DNA of 64,000 bases from Epiperipatus broadwayi (taxonomy: Eukaryota > Onychophora > Udeonychophora > Euonychophora > Peripatidae): NCBI GenBank assembly GCA_028023455.1, contig JAQFVV010000031.1, forward strand, positions 2,980,001-3,044,000, read 5' to 3'. The notes beneath the pieces are model-generated. The model searched no databases. It worked only from the letters and a program-made list of their open reading frames with translations, and was not told the DNA's origin. Position numbers and translations under genes: made by a program. Shown here piece after piece: positions 1 to 11,639 of this stretch. Position 1 is the stretch's first letter; every line of letters starts with the position of its first letter.

Positions 1-1832
1 TCATTTTCAGGTATCAGTTATGGAAATTATTTTGATAGTTTCCATTGCCTTGTATTGTATTAAGCCCCTCCAAAGTAGAGATTGCAATTTCTTCAGCATT
101 TTCAGGTCATGTAATCGAGTGTCAATATATTTATTGATGTCCATTTGCCTTTTAAACTTTATTAGTGTGTATTTTTATGCAAGCACATTTAAGGCATGTT
201 CAGTATGAAATTTTTAGCTCTATTCCAAATTATTTTCAGGTGTATTAATTTATTGATAGTATTAAACTTTTTAATATTCCGCCTGTAAATGCATAAACAG
301 ATAAAACTTATATGAATTATTTTTGTCTAGTATGCAACTCTGTTTGCAGTATCATAGGAATTATTTATGCACTGATTTTAAATAGAGCTAGTTTCATAAT
401 TAAATTATCCTTATTTAGTGGTCTGTTTAAAGGCATATGTTTGCTATTCTGTGTGCATAATTGTTGGTTAATTTGCTCTTCAAATAAAAATGAGATAACT
501 TTTTCAATGGGATGTAAATTTAATTATTATTTTTAGGGATTTACTCAAAATATATATTTTGATTTAGTGTATGTAAATGCTTATATCAGCAGTAATTTGT
601 TCCGCTATGTGTACTGATGATTGCTTTATTTTATTATATTGTATTATTAAATATATATATATCACAATATAAATAAATATTTATTATTTTTTAAATACTT
701 TGTTTTTGTTATTATCACCACACCAGTTTATCCAGAAAATCCAATTTAATAAAGTTATATTAAACATTGTCGAATTTGAGAGTACATTTCAAAAATCACA
801 TTAAAATTATTTATTCAATTAATTTTTCTTTATATCTGCATTATTTAAAATAAAATATTATGTTGTTTTGTTTATTCTTACAAGTGTGCTTAATAATGTA
901 ATGTGTACCATAAAAAAAAAAAAAACCCTTTCTGTCTACTGCATTATTTTACTTTGCTTGTTACAAGGTTATACATTAAGATATTTTAATAAGATTTATC
1001 CACGGATAATTATATGAACATGATTATTTATAAGAGAATAATATTAAATATTTTGAGAGTATTTTTAATGCTATCCAAAGATTATTTGAAGTATTCAGAT
1101 ACTTGAGCACTTTCACTTTCTCACTTATTTTAAAAATCATATATAAATTTATGAATTACAAGAAGAAAAGAATAAAGTATGATATCTCATTTGAGTGTTA
1201 TGCAAAGTAATTATTTATTGTATTAAAGAATAAGATCTTGAGATGTGGATAAAATAACCCAACATTTAGATAAGATAAAAACACGATATTTGGATTAAAA
1301 TAAGAACTTGAAATGTAGATATAATAAAAATTTAAGACTTTATTGTTTTCTATTATAATATGTTTGTTCCAAAAGAGGACTCATTCTCTGATAAAAATCC
1401 ATAGTTATTTTGGTGCCTGCCTGTTTTGGTATTCCTTTGGGTGGTTATGCCTCTGTTTTGTGTTATTTTTAGAGGCGGCATGAGAGCCTGAATATATATA
1501 TATATGTGTGTGTGTGGCTACATAATTTTATAATTTACATTTATGAAATTAACTTAATGTTAATATTATTGGTCATTAAAAATAAGATAATTTTTTTTGT
1601 TTTGTAATAGGTAAATATTGCAAAACATTTTAAGTCATATTTCAAATCTGAATGTTATTTAGATATCACATTCAATTTCCAATAACACCAATAAATTCTT
1701 ATTTAACACATCAAAACTTAAAAAGCAAGTGAACATTTTACTATTTATTAATAATAATTGACATATAAGTATTATTTATTAATGGCTCATTTAAATTTAT
1801 ACATATATGCTGCGCTATGCATATTTATTATT

Positions 1833-1881
<49 letters not shown>

Positions 1882-2920
1882 TATAATGATAATCTCTCGA
1901 TTTATAAAAAGATCATGTCAATGGAAATTGATATTGCTTTAATAATAAAACATGTAGAATGCTTATTTAATATTCAGGTTAGCTAAATATCACAATGTGT
2001 GAATGCAAAATAGTCTCATTTCTTAGATTACTGTGATGTGAGGTATACAAAATGGATTAGTTAAATTATTAAAATATAGTTTAAAATATAAAGGTAATTT
2101 TATTGAATCATACCTTTTAAATATTTAATAAATATTTAAGCCTTTCTACATCATTAAAAGTATTTACTCCACAAATAAATTAACAATTTATTATATTGTT
2201 AGGATCCTCTGGGATTCACTTACAGAATTCATTACATGTTACAATATATTAAGATGTGAATGAGCAATAAAGAAATGAGTGTAATAACTTAATAATGAAT
2301 GATCATAGGGAAACAGTTTAATTAAATAAAAGCTTATTAATATAAACCAATATATATTTATATATATAAGCAATAAAATATTCCTTGTCAAACAGTTTAC
2401 TTTTTAATTGACTTTTTATATCATTTGCTGCAGACAATACACTAAAGTATCAAAATAGATTTTATAAAATAGCATAATATTGCTGAAATAAATGTATAAA
2501 TTTATAATTTGCAAACTTTACTTGATATGTTTAATTTGTTTCTTATTTTGATCATCAAATAAATGTAGGTTTATTAAATTGCATTTCACAGATCTCTACG
2601 TTATTCCGAGTTACTTTAATAAGATATTTACATCATACATATTGAATTATTCATATTTATCAAATATAATTGATATGTTTAAATATATTTTATGTTTATA
2701 TCTTTAGTAATTAAGTGCAAAACCTTTTGTTGTTATTATCCATAACTATTTAGGTACAAAACTTATTCTTGCACTTGTAATACATAATAAAACAAACATA
2801 CTTTTCTTTAGATAAAATAATAATTATTAATAAATATTATTTATGAGTTAAATTAACCTGTTTTAGTCATGAATGATGTTTATGTACTAATTAAATATAT
2901 GTATACTTCAATATAAGGGT
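1..2920. other. AT-rich stretch with no recognisable gene
   Basis: All frames are broken by frequent stops and I recognise no domain. Two short open frames near 20-208 and 312-536 are rich in Cys, Phe, Leu and Ile, as expected from AT-rich chance frames. It holds a (CA)n(TA)n microsatellite at 1833-1881. It also has a small GC-richer patch at about 1420-1495, where ATGCCTCT can pair imperfectly with AGAGGCGGCAT. Confidence 0.6.
1833..1881. repeat. (CA)n(TA)n compound microsatellite
   Basis: About 13 CA units run directly into about 11 TA units. This is simple sequence with no coding potential. Confidence 0.95.
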
Positions 2921-3075
2921 TATATATATATATATGAAAAACAAGTTTTATATACGTAAAAACCTGCTATCGCTTGTATTAATGATCAATAGATGAAGCT
3001 TTACCAAGACCTCCAAACAAGCGTATTTATTTACATAAACATCAGAGTCAATATTCACTGTCTCTTTCATTTTGC

Positions 3076-3132
3076 TCCACCCTCATATCAGCTGATTTCA
3101 AGATGATTTGCTCTCATCAATGAGGAATAGAA
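3076..3132 (-). ncRNA. Hammerhead ribozyme motif, minus-strand copy, core mutated
   Basis: This is the second minus-strand motif, exactly 414 bp from its neighbour (cleavage-base positions 3500 and 3086). Stem I is paired, but the core reads TTGATGA, so the essential first C is lost, and the cleavage base is A. It is predicted inactive and is useful as evidence of age and of the unit period. Confidence 0.7.
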
Positions 3133-3489
3133 GTTAAAAACTAGACCTAAATATTAACTCCAAGCGTTTATGCAAAACGTTTCTATCAGTTAGCAAGCAT
3201 AAATTTTTTAGACACCTAAATGTCTTCAAACTCAGCCTATCAAACTAGATAGCTATATGGGTCTGATATCAGTTCAGATTCTCTACATAGTGAAAGCTTC
3301 TGCAATCTATATCATTGCAAGAAAACTTTAAAGGTACATTTATGAAAAACAAAAACAAGTTTTATATACGTAAAAACCTGCTATCGCTTGTATTAATGAT
3401 CAATAGATGGAGCTTTACCAAGACCTCCAAACAAGCGTATTTGTTTACATAAATGTCAGAGTCAATATTCACTGTCTCTTTCATTTTGC

Positions 3490-3546
3490 TCCACCCTTAG
3501 ATCAGCTGATTTCAAGCTGATTTGCTCTCATCAGTGAGGAATAGAA
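3490..3546 (-). ncRNA. Hammerhead ribozyme motif, minus-strand copy, near-intact
   Basis: Read on the minus strand, CCTCA (3539-3535) precedes an intact CTGATGA. Stem II is GAGC/GCTT with the AAATCA loop, followed by GAAA, the ATCA/TGAT stem III, and a C at 3500 as the cleavage base. The stem I 3' strand reads TAAGG instead of TGAGG, so one inner stem I pair is lost. The core is intact, so weak activity is possible. Confidence 0.7.
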
Positions 3547-3700
3547 GTTAGAAACTAGACTTAAATATTAACTCCAAGCATTTATGCAAAACGTTTCTAT
3601 CAGTTTGCAAGCATGAATTTTTTAGACACCTATATGTTTTCAAACTCAGCCTATCAAACTAGATAGCTATATGGGTCTGATATTTAGGTCTAGTTTCTAA

Positions 3701-3759
3701 CTTCTATCCCTCACTGATGAGAACAAATCAGCTTGAAATCAGCTGATCTGAGGGTGGAG
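3701..3759 (+). ncRNA. Type I hammerhead ribozyme, plus-strand copy 1
   Basis: Outer stem I is CTTC (3701-3704) with GGAG (3756-3759). Inner stem I is CCCTCA (3708-3713) with TGAGGG (3749-3754), six Watson-Crick pairs, with a TAT/T internal loop between the two stems. The core CTGATGA is at 3714-3720. Stem II is GAAC/GCTT with loop AAATCA; it has a G-U closing pair and one A-C mismatch. GAAA is at 3735-3738. Stem III is ATCA/TGAT with a GC loop (3738-3747). The cleavage nucleotide is C3748, so the predicted cut is 3748/3749. Every invariant core residue is present. The weak point is stem II. Activity is predicted, not shown. Confidence 0.82.
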
Positions 3760-4114
3760 CAAAATGAAAGAGACAGTGAATATTGACTCTGATGTTTATG
3801 TAAACAAATACGCTTGTTTGGGGGTCTTGGTAAAGCTCCATCTATTGATCATTAATACAAGTGATAGCAGGTTTTTATGTATATAAAACTTGTTTTTGTT
3901 TTTCATAAATGTACCTTTAAAGTTTTCTTGCAATGATATAGATTGCAGAAGCTTTCACTATGTGGAGAATCTGAACTGATATCAGACCCATATAGCTATC
4001 TAATTTGATAGGCTGAGTTTGAAGACATTTAGGTGTCTAAAAAATTCATGCTTGCAAACTGATAGAAACGTTTTGCATAAATGCTTGGAGTTAATATTTA
4101 GGTCTAGTTTCTAA

Positions 4115-4173
4115 CTTCTATCCCTCACTGATGAGAGCAAATCAGCTTGAAATCAGCTGATCTGAGGGTGGAG
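4115..4173 (+). ncRNA. Type I hammerhead ribozyme, plus-strand copy 2 (best preserved)
   Basis: It has the same fold as the copy 414 bp upstream. Outer stem I is CTTC (4115-4118) with GGAG (4170-4173). Inner stem I is CCCTCA (4122-4127) with TGAGGG (4163-4168). CTGATGA is at 4128-4134. Stem II is GAGC (4135-4138) with GCTT (4145-4148), fully paired apart from a G-U closing pair, with a six-base AAATCA loop. GAAA is at 4149-4152, stem III at 4152-4161, and C4162 is the cleavage base. All core nucleotides known to be required in the family are intact. The internal loop in stem I and the loop of stem II are placed for the usual tertiary contact. The G-U at the normally G-C 10.1/11.1 position may slow cleavage. 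Confidence 0.87.
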
Positions 4174-4276
4174 CAAAGTGAAAGAGACAGTGAATATTGA
4201 CTCTGATGTTTATGTAAACAAATACACTTGTTTGGAGGTCTTGGTAAAGCTCCATCTATTGATCATATATATATAT

Positions 4277-7158
4277 TGTGAGGACTCACAATCTAAAACA
4301 ACCTATAACTTCTCATATTACTAAAGTATGCCCTTTTTAAAACTTGAGTTTAACTTAATTTATAAGTTTTGTTACAGTATAGATATATGCACTAATTATA
4401 TTCACTTTAGGCATATCGTGAGAAACCATTTTTTTTTAACAATCAAATTCTTGATTAATGAAAATAAATTTTAGTTAATGATAAATTCCAAATTGATTAA
4501 TAAAAATAAGTAAGATGTAAACCCTTAAAAAATGGAATTAGTACAAATATATATATATAAGCAGTAATTGTTACTATCCAAACAATGCAATGACATAGAC
4601 TGGAATTGCTTAACCTTGATGATGACCTATTTCAAGTTTTGATTGCTAAACAACCTAATGTGAGAATGAAATAATATTTCTATTATACAATTTTTTTTAA
4701 AAAAATTATTATTATTAATATAATCTGCTATAACAATGAATAACTATGGCAATAAAAAAGGAAATGAAAGGGTTAATATGTACAAGACAACGGAAACTAT
4801 ACTGAGTATAAAAATGAATGTAACTTTAACTCCTTCTTTTGAAATTATTTACATGCTAAAGGAAGTCAATATCTTTAGAAAAAAATTTAAATACAGTAAA
4901 ATGGACGTTTCATTCTAAAAAGATTCACTTTTCCAGATGTGACTATTGATATAGAACTGCTATAATTTCAAGAGATAATGGTAATAATAAAAAAAGAAAT
5001 AAATTGGCATACTTTAATGAAACTAGAAATTTGTTTTAGCTTATAAAAAAAAAGAACAAAGCAATAATGCTATTTGAATACAGATGAAAAAGAAATATAG
5101 CCAGCCATTAAAGAAAAAGAATAGAATAATTCATTAGTTATAAACAGCAATTATTGTAAAAGTTTATATATGTGATAAAATGATACATAATGCACTTAGA
5201 CTAAAGTTTGATGTTGTGTGATTGACCACCAGAAACCTAACCATGGAAGCTTAATATCTTTATTTGCCTATTTATAAATTGCCTGATAAAGGTAGATTTT
5301 GTCCAGTATAAAATGCTTGAATATGAACTGGCATAAACACCAAGAAATGACTGATGTAAATCTGTTTTTAGTGTGTAACACAGAAGCATCAATAAGCAAT
5401 TGATTCAGTAATCAAAGAGGATTGTTCATAAAGTATGAACTATAATACACGAAGAACATTACCAACCCATGAACTCTAATTAAATTGATTTGGTGAAGTG
5501 TGATTTTTTTATACATATTTTTTTCATTTATCACATTCAGAGGTATAGATTTCTATAATTTACATTTTTGGAATAGTTCATTTTAAGAGAAAGCAGAAAG
5601 AGGAGGAAAAAAAAATTAAGTTCAGTTGAATTTTCTCTTTTGTAAATAAAATTTAGATTAACACTCCTCTTTTTTAATAGTTTGACATTTGATCATCATC
5701 ATATTATGGAATGAGGTAAGATCTTTGATTCTTATACATTAAACACAACCACTAAAACAGGACACAATTTATATTCTGTGCAAATGACTAAATTTCCTTG
5801 AATGAATGGTCTATTCTATGACAATAGGGATTATATATAGATTTTTTGAAGGGGGACCCTCAAAGGGATCAAGCACAAACAACTGAATTTGAATCATGAT
5901 GCTAATCTGAACATTGTCAAAATGAAGATCTAAATTAGATAATCAGATTCATATGTGCTAAAACAATTTTGTTTTGATTTTTTAAACTTTGTATATAATA
6001 AGTGTCTTGGATATGGATTTCTACCAAGGGAATTATGAGTAAGGAAACATGAATTTATTGAATATTAATTTGGTAAAAATTCATTGTTGTCACACACTAT
6101 CATATTTTTTGTATATATATTTTGGATTTATTCATTTTTGCATAAATTAAATGTTATTGACTTTGTTAATCTCAATTTGGTCTCTATAGTTTATTTAAAC
6201 CAACTCTGCATTCATTGATTAATCAATAACCTTAAATATATATTACACACGTGTACCCTTGTAATATAATAACATTGGAATGGATTATGGTGAATACATA
6301 TCTTTATCTATGACTTATATAGAGGTACAGTAGTTATCTGTTTGCATAAATGCATTACTATTAAGAGATTCAAAGACAAATTCTCCTTGGATTTGAACTC
6401 TGGGGCATAATGAAACCAAGAAGAGGTGTGAGGTGTGGATGAACTGACCCAAATTGCATCTAGATTTGATAAACAAACATTGAGCTAGTCTTTTGGAGGG
6501 GTACAACATAGGTACTTCATCACATTATCTCCAGCATCCTACCAGATGACCCAAAGTCTGATCATAGTCAGATGTTTTCCCCTCACTTCTCTTGTCTTCA
6601 CTTTGTCTGGACCATCATATCTGGACACAAAACATGTTATGCATGAATATACATCTTACCCATACTTTAGTTTTAAGAGAGGTTTAGCCATTGGACTGGT
6701 GACTTAAAAAAAATTATTTTTTCTTTTTCTTAGAACTTGAACTTTTATAACCTGAAACCACTGTTGTATCTATGCATCTGATAGATTGTTAAGGAACCTA
6801 TGATAAAAAAATAATAAACCTGATGGATTTAAGCAATTTCAATGAATGTAACATCAGAAAACTACATGTAAGACAATAGATGCACAATTAATAGAAAGAG
6901 TGAAAATAATAAACTGAGACCAAAATAAATAAATAAATAAATAATAAATTGAATTGAAAGAGATGAGTCAGGCAAAATAAAAATCAGATGAATAGGCATT
7001 AAAAACAACAAATAAAAAAGTTCAAGTCTATGCATAAAATGGTTAGAGATGGTGTAAAATCCTACAACATGTATCTATTTGTACCTTATCGAAGTTAACT
7101 TTATACTCAACTATCTAAGAATTAAAAAAAAATGATAACTAGAAGGAAATTAATAAAC
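4277..7158. other. AT-rich stretch with no recognisable gene
   Basis: I found no coding exon or element that I can name. A short open frame at 4736-4918 encodes a Lys/Asn-rich peptide without recognisable features. An open frame on the minus strand at 6509-6315 lies in slightly GC-richer DNA just upstream of the gypsy relic and could be part of its lost 5' end. I could not find a long terminal repeat there. Confidence 0.5.
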
Positions 7159-9420
7159 ATGGAAATGAAATGTAATGATGATATATTATACAGTAGCAAC
7201 AGTGAAATGGAAGACACTACTGTTAATAATGTGGAAGGGTCTCTGTATAGTCAAGCACCTGGGTGATTAATAATCATGGCCAGTGACCTTCTACAGGTAC
7301 ATGTTGCAGACCAAGGGGTACATCATGAACAAGAAGCACTAGATGATGCAATGACTCAAGCATTCAGAGTCAAAACAGCACAGGTTACAGGAGAGATCTC
7401 AGTGATGGAGCAGATGTTCCAAAGGTTTGTGCTAATCATGGACCAAATGTAAGATAGTGGTATAACAAGTTTGAGGATCTGATATAGATAATAGAATGAA
7501 GAGTATGGAAACAAGTCTGATATAGATAGTAAAATGAAGAATATGGAAACAAATTTAAACCCTGAGATAGATAGTAAAATGAAGAGTATGGAGACAAGTT
7601 TGAAGACTGATATAGATAGTATAAATGAAAATATGAACAATTTAAAGGCTTATATGACTACTAAGGAAGAAATAGACACAATAAACAAAAATATAAATAG
7701 CATAGAAACCAGGATGGATAATATGGTGATCAAGGCTAAGTTTTCATACTATCTACATCAGCCTTGGTCACCAAAGGAATAAGAGACAAAGAAATAAGAG
7801 AAATTATGAATAACATGCAGACAAAACTGGAGAAAGAAATTAAGGATATTGAATTTAGGCTGTCTTGGAATATGGAATGATTGTCTCTAGATTTAGATAA
7901 AGTTTGGAAAGGTAGTGTTACATTGAAATGAGAAATAGGAGAAATGCAGAAAGAAATGGAGGAGAAAGATATACAATGCAAGCAATGATTTGAAGAATTC
8001 AAGTGTAGCATCACCAATCAGTTTGACATCAAATACAAAGAGATATACCAAAATCACAAAACCTTTAAAGAAGAAATATATGAAAACCAAGGAAGACAGA
8101 AGGATAAAGTTCAAGAAGAACTATAGGTCATCCACACAAAGTTAGAGCAGTTATCCACCAGGCAGAATATGGAAATAAAAGCACATGATAAAACTATAGA
8201 AACTATAGCTCAAAATCTAAGACACTCAGAAGATAAAATAGCCTTAAAACTAAAAACTATTATAGGCAAAATGGTGTTAGAGAGATTTATAGAATATGTA
8301 AATGAAACTAGGGATCAAATCAGCCATTTACATGAAACCATGACACACAGATTCACACTTATTGAATCCTGAGTATGTCAAAATGCATAACTGATAGAAA
8401 TGCAAAAGGATGAGATAGGCCAAAAGGATCAGGATAATCAGAAAAAAGGATGAAGCAGAGATCAACCTGGAGATTGTTACCAAAGATCTCAACTGGTCAG
8501 ATGGGCTATGCATGGAACCCAATTCTCCAGGTTGAATAATACATGGATAGAAGACTATCCTCTCCATTGCAATTATGAAGAAACAATCCAAAACACATGT
8601 CAGGTTAAGCTGGACACCCAACTTGATTGAACTTCATTGAGCCAAGCAAATTACACAATCACATGAGACAAGTTAGCACAATTAATCAATTTCTCAAACA
8701 AAGTTTTTAGGGGGTTAATCAGTGAAGCCCTTATAGTGCACCTGAAAAGTCTCAATTTATATTTTTTGATGAATTAGAACAGAAAGAGAAAAAGTATTGC
8801 AAACAGTGACCTCCAAGGAGATGCAATAATGTGGTTGGATTCCCTGTTTCAAACCCTATCCACTTATGATTCTTATTAAACATTGCTAGTTAAAAACTTT
8901 TGAAATAGGGGCAAACAGGAGGCATTACTTTATCAGTTGTTTCAGGAAATACAAACCAGTACCAGAAGAAACCTTAAGTAATTTTTTTTGCCAAAAGATT
9001 ACTAGACTAAGAACATTAAATACTTACCACCTGAGTGAAAGTGAAATTATCAGGATAATTAAGAAGAATTTGTCACTGAAGATAAAACAATCATATTTAT
9101 GCACTAATGCCAAGAACATTGAACAAATAATGGAATTGCTTAATAATATTGACCTGAACACTACCAATATGACCAGAAAGAGGAACCAACCACGAAGACT
9201 ATCCATTATAAATAAGAGGCAGAAAAATAATAATGATCGAAACCATTGGAAAGGGAAAACACTGCAACAAACCTCTCCATGTATTTGGTCACCTAATAAA
9301 AACTATAAACACCAACAAAATTAGATTGAGTCCTCCCAATAACACAGGAAAATCTCATAAACCAAGGTGTACCAATTATTCACCTAATATACACCACAAT
9401 CCAAACTTAAAGGATATTTG
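7159..9420 (+). pseudogene. Gypsy gag relic
   Basis: An ATG at 7159 opens a broken frame. Positions 7480-7780 encode a Lys/Glu/Met/Asn-rich coiled coil made by tandem DNA repeats of about 36-45 bp (IDSKMKSMETS-like). From about 8790 to 9200 the translated fragments resemble a gypsy capsid, including a GDAIMWLDSLFQT stretch and an LLYQLFQEIQ stretch, and end with SEIIRIIKKNLS. A weak zinc-knuckle-like remnant with a CNKP motif follows near 9265. Several stops and frameshifts interrupt the frame. In life Gag would form cytoplasmic particles around the element RNA. Confidence 0.75.
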
Positions 9421-9559
9421 AAGCCATATTCCTCACCTCAAGAGACCAAAAGAACAATGGGGAACAAAGATCGAAATATAAATTGGGGAAATCACTAATC
9501 TAATGTGTTCATGAGAAAATAAAGCACCCAACTTTGGTTTGTAAAGCTGACTCATAATA

Positions 9560-9680
9560 GATATGTTGCTTGAGGATTTGCCAGTTAAGACATTGTTAGA
9601 TTCTGGTAGCCAGATTTCAGTGGTGTCAGTGGCAATTAACCATAAGATTCTGATGAAAACCCTCACGTCAAAACTCTTCC
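9560..9680 (+). pseudogene. Gypsy aspartic protease relic
   Basis: Positions 9591-9613 encode LLDSGSQ followed by ISVVS. This carries the D-S-G catalytic triplet and the hydrophobic-Ser pattern of retroelement aspartic proteases. It lies between the gag and RT blocks, as expected. The usual second half of the protease cannot be followed through the frame breaks. Confidence 0.75.
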
Positions 9681-10129
9681 ACTGAAATACAAGTTACCAT
9701 GGCTAACAATGGAAAGACCAAACTGTTACAAAAGCTACAAAAGCAAATCTGGATTTAAATTAAAATCATCCAGGCAAACCTATATCACGTTTTTCTCTTA
9801 TTAAATGGTTAAATACATGAGGTCATCCTGGGAGCAGACTTTTTGTAAATGAATTATTACATTATTCATTTCTATGATAGAGTAGTAAGGATCAATGATG
9901 AGATCTTGAAGATGACATTATTTCCAAGATATGGCCTATCTAAAGTTGATTGTATAGTATCCACAATTCCACAGGCACTCATAGAGTACAAAATTCACAG
10001 AGTCCAATCTACTTAGACATGATGCATTAAAATTATGATCTGTAATTAATGAATTAGGCCCAGTTTCTCAGAAATATCAGGGATAATATAGGGTTTCTCA
10101 TAGAGAATAAAACTGACTGATGGTCAGTC

Positions 10130-11130
10130 ATTTCATTCCAAGTTAAACCCTATTCCATACCAGTATTGTGAAAAATATCCAAACAGATTGAAAAAATGCT
10201 TGATTGGGGGATTTCCAAATGTTCTTTACATTACTGTAATCCAGTTGTAACTGTGAAAAAAGAAGAATGTTATTCACATTTCAAGTTGAACCCTATTTCA
10301 TATCAGTATTGTGAAAAATATCCAAACAGATTGAAAAAATGCTTGATTGGGGGATTTCCAAATGTTCTTCACATTACTGTAATCCAGTTGTAACTGTGAA
10401 GAAGAAAGTCAGGCCAACAAGATTTGGTTTGGATAATCATCAACCAAATAAAATTACAGTTCTTAATAGGAACAACCCACTGTCCATCCATGAATTATTT
10501 GTAAAATTTGGAATAAGAAAGTGTTCTCAATTTTTGATCTAATCTTCAGCTATTGGCAGATTGAGCTCCACCCAGATGATCACCAATACACTGTATTCTG
10601 ATATGATGGTTTTACATATCAATTTAATAAGATGCCCATTGGATTGATTAATAGTGGTGCTGGTTTGATAAGATGTTTGGACAAAACCCTATCTCCTGAG
10701 ATCAAATAGATCATAACTGTTTATGTAGATGATGTGATAATTGAATCTGCCACTATTGAAGAACATATTCAACACCTGACTTTATTTTTTGAAGAGTGCT
10801 ATAAAAGATAATCAAAATCAACTTTAAGAAGAGCATGTTGGTATGCATTGAGGTAGTCTTCTTAGGTCACATTATTGGGTGCAATGGGATAAGGCCTCAT
10901 CCTGATAAGATCAGTACTATATAAAACTTTCTAAAACCCACAAATAGAAAACAAATCAGGTCATTTTTAGAGTTGTGCAACTTCTATAGTTGTTTCTACC
11001 AGAAGTTCTCAGACCACATGGAATTGTTTTTAAAACTTATTAGGAAAGATCAAAATTGGAAATGGACTGAGAAGCAAGATAAGGCATTTAAAGACATTAA
11101 AACAGGATTTGTTAGAGCAAACTGTGTTAG
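10130..11130 (+). pseudogene. Gypsy reverse transcriptase relic with 143-bp duplication
   Basis: The RT N-terminus (LKKCLIGGFPN and the HYCNPVVTVKK stretch) occurs twice in tandem, 143 bp apart (10198 and 10341). Further along are FSYWQIELHPDD near 10545 and the catalytic YVDD box at 10722-10733. After it come fragments typical of the RT thumb and connection region (for example LAFPDFNKPFF near 11130). Stops and frameshifts occur throughout, so no active enzyme can be made. Confidence 0.9.
10137..10420 (+). repeat. 143-bp tandem duplication inside RT
   Basis: Two adjacent near-identical copies start at about 10137 and 10279. They differ at a few bases, so the duplication is old but younger than the element's insertion. 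Confidence 0.85.
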
Positions 11131-11420
11131 CTTTCCCTGATTTTAATAAACCATTTTTGTGCATGCAGAAAGTAGTGGTTTCAAATTAGGGAATGCTATC
11201 TCAAATCCAGGGGAATGGTCAACCCAGCATTCTTTATTTTATCATCGGGTTCCTAAAGGGTCCAGAAATAAATTATATGGTTTCCAGAGAAAGAAGCATT
11301 GGCAAGAGTGTGGTCCCTCCAAAAATTTTGACAGATGCTTCTTAGATCAGAGGTGATCACTGATCACAAAGCCTCAAATTCCTGAATCACAGCTACCTAA
11401 ATAACAGTCACCTAGTCAGA
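11131..11420 (+). pseudogene. Gypsy RNase H relic
   Basis: An open stretch at 11159-11356 begins with FVHAESSGFKLG, the region of the first catalytic acidic residue in gypsy RNase H. The usual Asp is replaced here by Glu or lost. A later block near 11360 reads VITDHKA, the TDH motif of the fold. The remaining frame shifts away from the expected sequence. Confidence 0.75.
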
Positions 11421-11639
11421 TGGAGTTTACTGTTACAGGAAATTATAGCACACAGTAGTGTAAAGAATGTGAGAATGTGGTAGCAGATGTGCTGAATAGA
11501 AATTCATGTAGGTCTGAACAAAATCATCTTCAGTAGATAATGCCTACATTACTAGCATTAATCTAATGATTGACAACAATGTAGAGAATGAATTAGAAAA
11601 TTTGCCTGAAATTCAATCCAAAGATACAAATTTAAACCT

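Larger units (their letters stand above)
2936..4266. mobile_element. Retrozyme-like inverted array of 414-bp hammerhead units
   Basis: The block holds about 1.8 units in minus orientation (2936-3681), then about 1.4 units in plus orientation (3682-4266). Matching points recur exactly 414 bp apart in both halves (2941/3355 and 3682/4096). Each unit carries one hammerhead ribozyme motif. Cutting at the two plus-strand sites would release a 414-nt monomer covering 3749-4162. Both ends abut short (TA)n tracts (2921-2935 and 4266-4276). There is no open reading frame, so mobility would need proteins from elsewhere. Metazoan retrozymes are known as short tandem units with type I hammerheads that yield circular RNAs, and they are thought to use Penelope-like machinery. 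Assignment to that class is inference from architecture. The inverted arrangement is unusual and would give a long double-stranded RNA if transcribed through. Confidence 0.8.

Noticed and set aside
7356-7640. Hydrophobic minus-strand open frame
   Set aside because: It is antisense to the gag coiled-coil repeats, and its Ser/Ile/Phe repeats are the complement of the Lys/Met repeats.
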